In this document: positions 43,742 to 53,700 of the stretch, piece by piece
Position numbering within the stretch: position 1 is the stretch's first letter
How the letters are laid out: each line of letters begins with the position of its first letter
NCBI GenBank assembly: GCA_027486655.1
Contig: JAIXOR010000069.1
Coordinates: 1-64,000 of the forward strand
From: Verrucomicrobiaceae bacterium
Lineage (GTDB): Bacteria > Verrucomicrobiota > Verrucomicrobiia > Verrucomicrobiales > Akkermansiaceae
Length of the DNA stretch: 64,000 bases
Direction of reading: 5' to 3'
Notes under the pieces: model-generated
The model's database searches: none
The model's input: the letters and a program-made list of their open reading frames with translations, nothing else
Told to the model about the DNA's origin: nothing
Made by a program: the position numbers and the translations under genes

Positions 43742-44485
43742 ATGAAGCCCAAGGGATCGGATTTCCTCACCCAGGTCGCCTCGCCCCGTTTCTGCGAGAG
43801 GCTCTTCGCCCATCTGCCCGATGTGGTCTTCTGCATCAAGGACGCCCGCCGCCGCTACCAAGCCGCCAACCCGGCCTTCGCATCGCGCATCGGCCTGAGC
43901 GATCCGAGAAAACTCCTCGGCCGCACCGCGGAGGAATTCTTCCCGGATCACCTCGCCGCCGTCTATCGCGAGCAGGACGACCAAGTGCTCCGCTCCGGCA
44001 GGGAAATCATCGATCACCTGGAACTCGTCACCAACCGCGATGGCTCGCTCGGCTGGTACCTCGCCACCAAGGTGCCGCTCCACGACGCCGCCGGGCACAT
44101 CATCGGAGTGGCATCGATCTCCCGCGACCTCGGCAGCCCCGGGCTCAATGATCCGGAGTACCCCGGCCTGCGGCGGACGGTCAACCACATCCGGGACCAC
44201 CTCGACGAAGACCTCCGACCCGAAACCCTCGCCGCCATGAGCGGTCTCTCGATCACCCAACTCGACCGCCGGATGCGGCGGGTCTTCCAGATTTCAACCA
44301 CCGCATTCATCCGCAAATCCCGCATCGAGCACGCCGCCCATCTGCTCACCTCCACCTCGCTGCCCATCGCCGAGATCGCCCTCGCATGCGGATACGGGGA
44401 CCAGACCGCCCTCACCCGGCAGTTCCGCACCACGGTCGGCCTACCCCCGGCCGCCTATCGGGAACACTCCAAACGCCATGTCTGA
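43742..44485 (+). CDS. PAS-AraC family transcriptional regulator
   Basis: 247-residue regulator. A PAS domain (about 15-130) includes 'FAHLPDVVFCIKDARRRYQA' and 'LLGRTAEEFFPDHLAAVYRE'. An AraC-type double helix-turn-helix follows (about 145-245), with 'LAAMSGLSITQLDRRMRRVF' and 'IAEIALACGYGDQTALTRQF'. The PAS domain suggests sensing of a small ligand or redox cofactor. ATG 43742 is chosen. It overlaps nadD by 8 nt and follows the alkaline phosphatase by 28 nt. Confidence 0.9.
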   Translation: MKPKGSDFLTQVASPRFCERLFAHLPDVVFCIKDARRRYQAANPAFASRIGLSDPRKLLGRTAEEFFPDHLAAVYREQDDQVLRSGREIIDHLELVTNRDGSLGWYLATKVPLHDAAGHIIGVASISRDLGSPGLNDPEYPGLRRTVNHIRDHLDEDLRPETLAAMSGLSITQLDRRMRRVFQISTTAFIRKSRIEHAAHLLTSTSLPIAEIALACGYGDQTALTRQFRTTVGLPPAAYREHSKRHV

Positions 44486-45065
44486 TCGACGCCGCATCGC
44501 CCTGTTCGGAGGCACTTTTGATCCGATCCACGAGGGCCACCTCCACATCGCGGAGTTGGCAAAACAACGGCTTGAGCTCGACGAAGTGCGCTTCATCCCC
44601 TGCCGCATCTCCCCCCACAAACTCGCCAGCCACCCCACCCCGGGCGAGGCACGACTCGAAATGATCCGCCTCGCCACCCTCGCACTTCCCTGGGCCGTGG
44701 TCGACCCCATCGAACTCCACCGCGAGGGCCCATCCTATTCCTGGCAGACCGTTTCCACCCTCCGCGGACACATGCCCGAGGCGCAGCTGTTCTGGATCAT
44801 GGGCACCGACCAATGGCTCGCCCTCCCCGATTGGGCCCATCCGGAAATCCTTGCCGAGAACCTCGAATTCATCGTCATCACCCGCGGCCAGCCACCGGAA
44901 CCCCGTGAAGGCTACCGCATGCACGGCCTCACCACCCAACACCCGGCATCGTCCACACGCATCCGGGAGGATCTCGCGTCCGGCGGATCCGGCCTCGGCT
45001 GGATCCCACCCGAGGTCGGTGACTTCATCTCCATTCACAGGCTCTACTCCAGACCGATGAACTAG
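44478..45065 (+). CDS. nadD: Nicotinate-nucleotide adenylyltransferase
   Basis: 195-residue enzyme making nicotinate adenine dinucleotide in NAD synthesis. The nucleotidyltransferase motifs are complete: 'IALFGGTFDPIHEGHLHIAE' at the N-terminus and 'SSTRIREDLASG' near the C-terminus; 'FIPCRISPHK' supplies the usual Pro-His-Lys. The start overlaps the stop of the AraC-type gene. Neighbours give no metabolic clue. Confidence 0.95.
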   Translation: MSDRRRIALFGGTFDPIHEGHLHIAELAKQRLELDEVRFIPCRISPHKLASHPTPGEARLEMIRLATLALPWAVVDPIELHREGPSYSWQTVSTLRGHMPEAQLFWIMGTDQWLALPDWAHPEILAENLEFIVITRGQPPEPREGYRMHGLTTQHPASSTRIREDLASGGSGLGWIPPEVGDFISIHRLYSRPMN

Positions 45066-45405
45066 CCCATTTGAGCGATAGACGAAGGAGGCCCTCCTGC
45101 CTTTAACTGCGCTGGATGATTTTGCACATTCCGCAATCCGCACTGAGGATTTTGCAATTCCTCTCCCTTAAATGCGGGGCTACCCTGATTCGCTAAGGAT
45201 TGGCATCATGCATACATCGACTCAGGGAGGCCACCTCTCCCGGTCACCGCCAATCCCTGAAAATCGCGATCTTTACCCGTTGACACCTCCCGAAATCAAT
45301 CTTACGAAGTAAATACATTGTAACCCGAGGCGGAGATTAACCCATTTTTTCTTCCCGAATCCGGCACCCTAACCGGAAATCAGCCCCAAACCCACTTCCA
45401 AACCC
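45066..45405 (+). promoter_or_regulatory. 340-bp AT-richer gap: promoter region of cassette protein A
   Basis: No gene is seen. Near the 3' end, TTGACA (45280-45285) with a 17-nt spacer to TACGAA (45303-45308) is the best promoter candidate, and it overlaps a perfect TTAC-GAA-GTAA palindrome (45302-45312). Upstream are AGGAGG-C-CCTCCT (45087-45099) and a direct repeat GATTTTGCA (45119-45127 and 45149-45157, 30 bp apart). Their roles are unknown. Confidence 0.4.
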
Positions 45406-48400
45406 ATGAAACCGAGCCCCACTCCCGGGGATTTTCAGCCCCATGGCAAACCGCGCCGAGGCTTCGCCCTCATCGTGACCTTGTCCCTGATGATCCTGCT
45501 GACCATCATTGCCGTCGGCCTGCTCACCCTTTCCAGCATCAGCCTGCGTGCCTCCGGCCAAGGCGACTCGATGCAGACCGCCCGTGCCAATGCCCGCATG
45601 GCCCTGATGATGGCCATCAGCCAGCTCCAGGAAACCACCGGCCCGGACCAGCGCATCACCGTCAATGCCGACCAGCGCCCGAAAGCCTCGGATGGCAAGG
45701 AAACCGCCGCCGTCGCCGACAACCGTCAGTGGACCGGAGTCTATCGTTCGTGGGCCGCAACGGAACGGACGCGACCGCAGCCCTCGTTTGTCTCCTGGCT
45801 CGTTTCGGCCCCCCCTGCCGCCGATCCGGCCGCCTCACCCGGGGCTGATCCGAGATATCCGGAAACCGCGGTCGCCGCGACCAGCGCCGTGAAAATGGTG
45901 GGCGAAGGCACACTGGGCAAAGGCTCCATCGGCCAGGTCATCGCCCCCTCGATCCGGGTCCTCCAGCCGAACAAACGCAGCGCCAAGATCGCCTGGTGGA
46001 TCGGCGACCAAGGCACCAAGGCCGCCATCGCATCGCCGCCGCCACCCACCGATGTGGCCATGGGCGTGATCCGCAACACCCTCCAGTCCGCTCCTCGCAA
46101 TGCCGTGGAAACCGCCACCACCAGTGGCTCAAAACCCTTCGGCACCATCAATCCGGCAGACAACCGTTTCGGCCGGCTCACAAGTTGGCAACAAGCGGAA
46201 CTGATCGCCTCCGCGCCGGATGCCCCGCGCCCCTTGTTTCACGACCTCGCCACCTTCTCCACTGGCCTGCTCACCAACGTAGCCACAGGCGGGTTCCGCA
46301 GGGATCTTTCCCTCCAACTTGAACGCCCTTCGGCCAGCGCACCGACCACCCCGTTGTATACGGTCAACAACGAGGTCGGCATCAACCTCAACGAACTCTG
46401 GGCCTGGTACAACGCCTACAAGGACATCCGCCGCAGCGGATCCTACAACTTCACCACCAGCGGCAGACTCGACAACAAAACCCCCCACCTTCTGGTGGAA
46501 TCCAGCCCCTCGGCTTGCGCCGCCGATGACGAGTTCTTCTTCAAGCAGCCCGCCGTCATCAGCTATCAGATGATCCTGTCCTTCCAGGCCTTCCCGGAAG
46601 TTGTCAACGGAGCCACCGTCAACCGCGTCTACATCGTCTCCGACCCGGTCATCACGCTTTGGAACCCCCTCGATATCCCGGTGGTCATTCCCCAGTCTTC
46701 GTTCATCAGCGTGAAATACTGGCAGCTTCCCTACGACATCGTCTATCGCGTCAACGGCGGGCCGGCCACCCGCGCCCCCCTCGCCGCCTCACTCGGCGGA
46801 AGCACCTCCACCGTCGAGGCGGACCAGAACTACATGTCGATCCAACTCGGCACCTCGCAGGCGGAACAAATCGTGCTCAAGCCGGGCGAAGTCGTGAAGT
46901 TCTCCCAGAGCGGCCCCGTCCTCAAACGAACGGGCGGCGCGGGAGGCAAGAACAGCCTCATCGCCAAGAAAGGCTTCAACTATGGCGGCGGCTTCGCCAT
47001 GCCGCTGCGCGACCTCAACGGCAGAAACATCGATCTCAAACCGACCGACCAGTTCACCTACGAGGCCTTTGCCAACAACCTGACTGCCGGAAAAACCAGC
47101 CTCAGCGGCAACTCGGTCACCGGTGCCAACGCCCACACCCGGCACTTCTCCCTCACTCACCACGAAGTGTACATCGGGCCCGACCGCGGCGAACTGCCAA
47201 CCAGCCTCGGATACGGAAACATGTGCATCGACTTCGACTTCGGCAACAAGCGCGTGAGACCCGGTGAAGTCCGCGGCACCACCCAGGCCGGCACCAAGGA
47301 CATGCTCGCTCCAGGCTCCAGGCTCTATGCGAACAATTTTCCGCAAGTCTTCCGCCCGGTCGCCGGAGTCGACACCCGTCCCATCTCGTCGGCTCAGATG
47401 ATCGCCCTCAAATCCCCTTTCCTGCTGCTCTCCTTCGACGCCAAAACCGAAGCGGGATCCCAGCTTCAGACGCGCGGCATCGCCCGGTTCAACCCGAAGG
47501 CCCACCACGTGGATTTCTACGACCTCACTCAGGAAGAACGCGACCGCCTGCCTTATGAATTCAAGGCCGAGCCGATGGTCTCCTGGGTCAACCGCAGCCT
47601 CGACCTCAGCACGGATGGCTCCGGATTCTTCGGTGGTGGCATGACCGCCCAGGACGGAGTCAACCAGGTGACCACCCACAGCTTCCCGCGCGAGCCGGTG
47701 GTTTCGCTCGCCGCCTTCCAGCACTCGTTCGCCAACGGCTTTGAAATGCAGCGCCCCACCGCGGGATACGCCACCATCAATGCCAGGGAGCCCATGCAAC
47801 CGCAGATCTCCCATGCCATCGGCAACTCGCTCGCCCCCTCCGTGCTCGCGCCGGACAAGACCGAAGGCACGCTTTCCGGAGGACGCGCCCTCGCCGACCA
47901 CTCCTACCTCGCCAACCGCGCCCTTTGGGACGACTGGTTCCTTTCCGGTATCGCCCCCCAAAGCATCAACACCCACCCCTCCACCAAGGACCAGCGGACC
48001 GTGGCCAATGATTTCTTCAGCGGAAAAATGAAGCTGCCCACCGTGCGTTACATCGCCACTCCGGACGGTGACAGCCCCGCCAAGATCGTCAGTTCGCTGT
48101 TCTCTGGAAGCATCGCCTCGGACGCCGGCATCCGCAACGTGGCCAGCTATCTGCGCGTGGACGGATTGTTCAACGTGAACTCCACCTCCGTCGAGGCATG
48201 GAAATCCGTGCTCAGCGGATTGAGGGGGCGCCCCATCGTCGTCAGGGACGCCACCGGCAAGGAATCGATCGCTCCAAACGTCACCAACACCCCGGTTGCC
48301 AACCTCCAGAACAGCGCGGACCTCGTCGCCAAGGGCTCTGGCTCGGTGGACATCCGCGATGCCTCGCAATGGATCGGCCGTCGTGAACTGACCGAGGCGG

Positions 48401-48936
48401 AAATCGAAACCCTCGCCAAAGCACTCACCTGGGAAATCCGCAAGCGCGGCCCCTTCCTCAGCCTCGCGGATTTCGTCAACCGCCGCGTCGGCAGCGACAA
48501 GGAGCTCGCCAAGTCCGGTGCCATCCAAAGCGCCCTGGATTCCAGCGATGCCGGCATCAATACCGCCTACTTCGCCGGCTCACGCTCGGTCGGTGGTGCG
48601 GCCTCGCGTTTCAGCTTCCCGGAAGCCGAGAGCGGTCCGATGTCCCAAGGCATCCCGGGCATCGTCAAACAGGCCGATGTGCTCACGCCGATCGCACCGG
48701 TGCTGTCGGTTCGCTCGGACAGCTTCATCGTCCGCGCCTACGGCGAGGCCGTGGATGCCACCGGCAGAATCACCGCCTCCGCCTGGTGCGAGGCCCTCGT
48801 CGAAAGGGATCGCAACTTCATCGATCCCACCAACCGCCCGGAAGCGGCGATCGGCACGGTTTCCCCGATCAACGCGAAGTTCGGACGCCGCTACCAGATC
48901 ATCTCATTCCGCTGGCTTTCCGCGTCCGAAGTCTGA
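45406..48936 (+). CDS. Verru_Chthon cassette protein A
   Basis: 1176-residue protein of the Verru_Chthon cassette protein A type, a PilX/GspK-like large pilus-related protein. The N-terminus 'PRRGFALIVTLSLMILLTII' is a prepilin-like helix, then 'ANARMALMMAISQLQETTGP' is the conserved segment after it. The long body is mostly beta-rich and secreted. A near-C-terminal helical region with 'LTEAEIETLAKALTWEIRKR' and 'GPFLSLADFVNRRVG' resembles the helix-hairpin-helix-like fold of GspK. A secreted unknown protein follows 14 nt later. The three smaller cassette-type pseudopilins lie about 36 kb away, not alongside. Confidence 0.83.
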   Translation: MKPSPTPGDFQPHGKPRRGFALIVTLSLMILLTIIAVGLLTLSSISLRASGQGDSMQTARANARMALMMAISQLQETTGPDQRITVNADQRPKASDGKETAAVADNRQWTGVYRSWAATERTRPQPSFVSWLVSAPPAADPAASPGADPRYPETAVAATSAVKMVGEGTLGKGSIGQVIAPSIRVLQPNKRSAKIAWWIGDQGTKAAIASPPPPTDVAMGVIRNTLQSAPRNAVETATTSGSKPFGTINPADNRFGRLTSWQQAELIASAPDAPRPLFHDLATFSTGLLTNVATGGFRRDLSLQLERPSASAPTTPLYTVNNEVGINLNELWAWYNAYKDIRRSGSYNFTTSGRLDNKTPHLLVESSPSACAADDEFFFKQPAVISYQMILSFQAFPEVVNGATVNRVYIVSDPVITLWNPLDIPVVIPQSSFISVKYWQLPYDIVYRVNGGPATRAPLAASLGGSTSTVEADQNYMSIQLGTSQAEQIVLKPGEVVKFSQSGPVLKRTGGAGGKNSLIAKKGFNYGGGFAMPLRDLNGRNIDLKPTDQFTYEAFANNLTAGKTSLSGNSVTGANAHTRHFSLTHHEVYIGPDRGELPTSLGYGNMCIDFDFGNKRVRPGEVRGTTQAGTKDMLAPGSRLYANNFPQVFRPVAGVDTRPISSAQMIALKSPFLLLSFDAKTEAGSQLQTRGIARFNPKAHHVDFYDLTQEERDRLPYEFKAEPMVSWVNRSLDLSTDGSGFFGGGMTAQDGVNQVTTHSFPREPVVSLAAFQHSFANGFEMQRPTAGYATINAREPMQPQISHAIGNSLAPSVLAPDKTEGTLSGGRALADHSYLANRALWDDWFLSGIAPQSINTHPSTKDQRTVANDFFSGKMKLPTVRYIATPDGDSPAKIVSSLFSGSIASDAGIRNVASYLRVDGLFNVNSTSVEAWKSVLSGLRGRPIVVRDATGKESIAPNVTNTPVANLQNSADLVAKGSGSVDIRDASQWIGRRELTEAEIETLAKALTWEIRKRGPFLSLADFVNRRVGSDKELAKSGAIQSALDSSDAGINTAYFAGSRSVGGAASRFSFPEAESGPMSQGIPGIVKQADVLTPIAPVLSVRSDSFIVRAYGEAVDATGRITASAWCEALVERDRNFIDPTNRPEAAIGTVSPINAKFGRRYQIISFRWLSASEV

Positions 48937-48950
48937 TAGAGCCCACCCAC

Positions 48951-49622
48951 ATGCCGAACATCCGCACCCTCGTCTTCTGCGCCATCGCGGCGTCACTCGT
49001 TCCAGCCGCCGCCCAATCGAAGAGCGGCCCCAAAGTCAGGTTCCTCGCCGAGCGGGCTCCTCAGGAAATCGGCAAGGTCGTTCTCGCCGTCAAGGACGTC
49101 AAATCCGAGCCATTCGACCTGCCCGTCAACCACCTGTCCGAGCGCCAGTCCCCGCCCGCCCGCGCCTTCGCCGTGTGGTCCACCGCCAAGAACGTCTCCC
49201 TCGCCACCGTCGCCCTGCCTGAAAACGGCGATGAATTCATCGTCCTGCTCGTACCCGCAACCAGCGGCGGATACAGCCCGGTCGTCATCTCCGGCGCAGA
49301 CCCCCAGTTCCGCCCGGGTGACATCTACTTCTACAACCACGCCGACAAGACCGTGCTCGGATACGTCGGCACGGCCAAGTTCATCCTCGAACCCGCGAAA
49401 GGCCGCACCCTCCGCCCCGAAGGACCGAGCGGTGATGGCAACTTTTACAACATCGGACTCGGTGTCCGCGAGGCCGATGGCGACCGTCCGCTCAGCACCT
49501 CCCGCTGGCCCGTGCAAAAGCAGATGCGGATGTATGTGTTCTTCTACACCAATCCACAGACCGGCAGGCTCGACTTCCGCGCCGTGGATGAATTCATCGA
49601 GCCCGAGGCTCCGAAACCCTGA
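48951..49622 (+). CDS. Secreted protein downstream of cassette protein A
   Basis: 223-residue exported protein with a signal peptide ('TLVFCAIAASLVPAAAQS'). It is beta-rich, with 'GDIYFYNHADKTVLGYVGTA' and 'MYVFFYTNPQTGRLDFRAVD' as the most structured stretches; no known family recognised. The 14-nt gap to Verru_Chthon protein A indicates a common transcript and probably a common function. It ends 12 nt from the convergent heme A synthase gene. Confidence 0.78.
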   Translation: MPNIRTLVFCAIAASLVPAAAQSKSGPKVRFLAERAPQEIGKVVLAVKDVKSEPFDLPVNHLSERQSPPARAFAVWSTAKNVSLATVALPENGDEFIVLLVPATSGGYSPVVISGADPQFRPGDIYFYNHADKTVLGYVGTAKFILEPAKGRTLRPEGPSGDGNFYNIGLGVREADGDRPLSTSRWPVQKQMRMYVFFYTNPQTGRLDFRAVDEFIEPEAPKP

Positions 49623-49634
49623 GGGTTTGCCGAT

Positions 49635-50642
49635 CTAACGGGAATCCCTCGACTCCCGCGAAACGCCGAACCACCAGAGCCAAACCAGGCTCAACAGCAC
49701 CGCGGCCAGGCCGACGTGCAGCACCTGCACCCAGGAATAGATGTGGATCCGCGCCATCACCACGCCTAACAGCATTTGGGCGATCACGATGCCGAGCACG
49801 GACTTCTCCACCCATCCGGCGCCACCCTCGCGGTACCGCCGCGTCAGCATCCACGCCCAGACGGTCGCGCCAAAGACCACCCACGAGAAACTGCGGTGGA
49901 ACAGGTAATACCATGAGTCTTCCAGCTCGGTGATCCAGGTGGAGCGTGGCGCGTTCTTGTGGAACTTGGACAGCTCATCCGTCAGCTCCCTCACTTGCGC
50001 GCCGATGATTCCTTCCGCCACGATCACCACCAGCAGCAACATCACCGCCACTCTCAACCGCCGCAGCGCGGACGATTCCATCCTCACCCGCCACGGCGTG
50101 TCGGTTCCACGCCACGCGCAGTAGGCAAGCATCCCGGTGAGCATCATCGCCAACGCCAGGTGCGTCGTGAGCACGCCGGGTTTCAACCCGCTGTAAACCA
50201 CCCTCGCCCCCATCCAGGCATTGATCAGCACCACCGCCAGCGAGCCAAAGGCCATCCAAAACACCAGCGGCCGCTTGCCCCGCTGCCAGAATCCCGCGAT
50301 GAAAGTGGCCAGCGAAAAGAAACCCACCGGCAGGCTGAACAAGCGGTTGATGAACTCGGTCCACACATGCCGTGGGTTGAACTCAGCCCGCAGCGTCTCC
50401 TCGGTGATCCCCGATGGATCGCGGCCCATTCGCTCCGCCTTGCGTTGGAACTTCTCGATCGGAAGCTTCGAGAAATCCACATCATCCACCTTCGTCGGGG
50501 GAATCAGACAACCCCAGCACGTCGGCCAATCCGGACATCCCATCCCGGCCCCCGTCACCCGCACGATCGCACCCACGAACATGAGAAGAAGCACGGACAC
50601 CAGCGCGGCAGTTGCCAGTTTCTGAAAGCGCGTCATCGCCAT
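49635..50642 (-). CDS. ctaA: Heme A synthase (COX15/CtaA)
   Basis: 335 residues from ATG 50642 (MAMTRF...) or 333 from ATG 50636. Eight-helix membrane protein converting heme O to heme A for cytochrome oxidase. 'VTGAGMGCPDWPTCWG' carries the paired cysteines (C34 and C40 counting from MTRF), and later histidines are in 'LTTHLALAMM', 'YYLFHRSFSW' and 'VQVLHVGLAA'. The first conserved His-Arg after the catalytic Glu is replaced: 'WTEFINRLF' has Asn at that place. No cytochrome oxidase genes are adjacent. Confidence 0.9.
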   Translation of the reverse strand: MAMTRFQKLATAALVSVLLLMFVGAIVRVTGAGMGCPDWPTCWGCLIPPTKVDDVDFSKLPIEKFQRKAERMGRDPSGITEETLRAEFNPRHVWTEFINRLFSLPVGFFSLATFIAGFWQRGKRPLVFWMAFGSLAVVLINAWMGARVVYSGLKPGVLTTHLALAMMLTGMLAYCAWRGTDTPWRVRMESSALRRLRVAVMLLLVVIVAEGIIGAQVRELTDELSKFHKNAPRSTWITELEDSWYYLFHRSFSWVVFGATVWAWMLTRRYREGGAGWVEKSVLGIVIAQMLLGVVMARIHIYSWVQVLHVGLAAVLLSLVWLWWFGVSRESRDSR

Positions 50643-50799
50643 GCGCGGACCATGCGTCACGAAGCGGACAATTCCAGTGAAAAGCCACCCACCGCGAAAC
50701 CCACCCGAAATGGGGAGACTGGATGCCTTGAACATCAGCCACATCCACCGACTTTCTGGCTTTACGGGTTGTGGCTCCAACCTGAAAACCCAATCCGGA

Positions 50800-53700
50800 A
50801 TGTTCTCATACCCACCGAAGCGCCCCACCCCGGTCTGGCGACTGGCGGCATGCGGCCTTGCAAGTGCCGCCCTTGTCCCCTCTCCGGCACACGCGGTGCT
50901 CACCCAGCGCTGGTCCTTCAACCAGCCCGCAGCCGCCGCTCCTTCCGGCACGGTCGTGACCGACAGCATTTCATCCACCATCGCCACCGTCCGTGGCAAC
51001 AACTCCACCTTCAACGGCACCTCGCTGTTCCTCACCGGTTCCACCAATGGCAACCGCTCTGCCGGATTCCTCTCCGGGTACCTCGATCTACCCAACGGCC
51101 TCATTTCCTCGCGCACCCACCTCTCCGTGGAAATCTGGGCCACACCTCTATCGGTGAAAAACCACATGCGCGTCTGCGACTTCGGCCGCGTGTCCGGAGC
51201 CGGGTTCGGAGGAGGCGCGGCGGGCGAACTCATCGATGTCTTCGGCAGCGGCCAAACACCCGGCACCACCAGCGCATCGGACAACTTGTTCCTTTCGTTC
51301 TGCGTCAATACCAACCTCAACGCCCAGCGAATCGAAGCGCGATTGAACGACGGCATCGTCTATCAGCAGGACAGCGCCCTCGCCACCAGCACCGGCACCC
51401 GCTACCACTACGTCCTCACCTTCGAGGATGGCGTCGGCAACTACGGCTCCTCCGGCGGGCGGGTGACCTGGTTTCGCAATGGAACCCAGATCGCCTCCGG
51501 GGATGTCAACTTCCGGCTCTCGTCACTGGAAGACGTGAACAACTGGATCGGCCGCTCCAACTGGACCGCAGACTCTAACAGCCACGCGTCGTTCGATGAA
51601 GTCCGGTTCTACAACCACGCGCTCGGCCCCACCGAGATCGCCGCAAACCTCGCCGCCGGTCCGGACACGATTGTCACCCCCACCGCGCCTCCGCTGCCGG
51701 ACCACCTCTGGCTCTTCAACAACAACGCGGATTCCACCGCGGATGCCGGCCTGGTCTTCCCCGATCAGATCGCCGCCATGCCCGCCACCCTGCGCGGCAA
51801 CGGAGCCGCCCTCACCGGCACCGCACTGCGCCTTCCCGGCACCACCAATGGCAACCAATCCGCCTCCGCCATCTCCGCCTATCTCGACCTGCCCAACGGC
51901 ATCCTCTCCGCGCAGCCGAGTTTCTCCATCGAGGCCTGGGCCAGCCCGCTTTCGTCAAAAAACTGGCAGCGCCTCTTCGACTTCGGCCGCTGCACCACCA
52001 CCCACGGGGAAGGCGCAGCTCCCGGTGAAATCCTCGACACCGGTGCCACTCCCGGAGCCACCGCCGGATATGACAACCTGAGCCTCACCTTCAACAACGC
52101 CGCCAACCTCAACAGCCAGCAACTCGAAGGCCAGGCCAACGGCAACGCTCCGCAATACTCGTTCTCCACCGCAGCCACCACTCCCGGCGTCACCTATCAC
52201 TACTTCCTCGTCGTCACCGACGGCGCGGGCGTTCACGGCGCTTCCGGCTGCCAGGCCCGCTGGTATCGCGATGGCGTGCTCCAAAACTCCGCGGACTTCC
52301 CCTTCCGTCTCGTCGATATGGAGGACGTGAACAACTGGATCGGCCGCTCGATGTACTCGGGCGACTCGAACTCCAACATGTCCCTCAACGAGCTGCGAAT
52401 CTACCGCCGCGCCATCAGCCCGGCCGAGATCGTCGCCAGCTTCAGCGCCGGCCCGGATCCCGGCGCGGGTGCTCCGGAAACGCTTCCGCCGCCACCGGTT
52501 CCAGCCAGCCGTTGGTCATTCAACCAACCGGTCGGCACGGTCCCGTCCGGCACCGCATTTGCCGATTCCGCCTCCGGCGAAACCGCCACCCTGCGCGGCC
52601 AGGGAGCCTCGCTCAGCGGCTCGGCGCTCATCCTCCCCGGCACCACCAACGGCAACCAGACCGCATCGACCATCTCCGCATACCTCGACCTCCGCAACGG
52701 ACTGGTCTCGCAAAACCCCAGCCTCACCTTCGAAGCGTGGATCACTCCGCTTTCGTCGAAAAACTGGCAGCGGATCTTCGATTTCGGAAACGCCACCCTC
52801 ACCAGCGGCACCGGCGCGGCCACCGGTGAGATCCTCGACGGCCCGGCCCTGCCCGGCAACTTCACCGCCGCGGACAACCTCATGCTCTCTCTCAACAAGG
52901 ACGGAGCCCTCGGCAGCCACCGCATCGAGGCCCTCCTCGATTCCGGATCCGCCGCCACCCTCGATACCGACCTCTCCGCGATCACCTCCGTGGGCAACTC
53001 CTACCATTATGTGCTCACCGTGCAGGACGGTGCCGGCATCCATGGCTCCACCGGTTGCCAGGCAAAGTGGTTCCGCAATGGCGAAGCCCAGGGCTCCATC
53101 GATCTCGCTTACCGGCTCAGCGACCTCCAGGACGTCAACAACTGGATCGGCCGCTCGCAGTGGGCCACGGACATGAACGCAAACGTCGCCATCGACGAAC
53201 TCCGCTTCCACCCGCGCTCCCTCTCCACCGGCGAAGTGATTTCCTCCTTCAACGCCGGCCCCAACGCCGTTTACCCGCCACCCTCCACCCAGCCGGACAC
53301 GGCCACGCTCCACCTCGGCCAGAAAGTCCTCCTCCCGGTGCTAGCCAACGACTCCGGAGGCATTCAGACCTCCAGCCTCCAGATCATCACCCCGCCCGCC
53401 ATCGGCACCGCCAGCGTGCAGCCGGGCGGCAACATCCTCTACACCCACCCCGGCGGCTCCCCGGGCAGCATCAGCTTCACCTATCAGGTCTCCGGTCAGG
53501 GCGGGGCCTCCGCCGTCACCCCGGTCACCCTGCAGATTACCGACGCCCTGCGCATCCCGCAGACCGCGTTCAACGTGCCTTTGGATCCCCCACCCACCGA
53601 GATCCAGGTGGTTCCGGCTTTTCCCGGAGTCACCTTCAACGACGCACTCTGCTTCGCAAGCCCGCCCGGCGACACGAAACGCCTCTTCGTCTGCGAAATC

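Noticed and set aside
50900-53240. Three long similar segments suggesting a DNA triplication
   Set aside because: They encode three LamG-like domains; the similarity follows domain borders and is protein-level.
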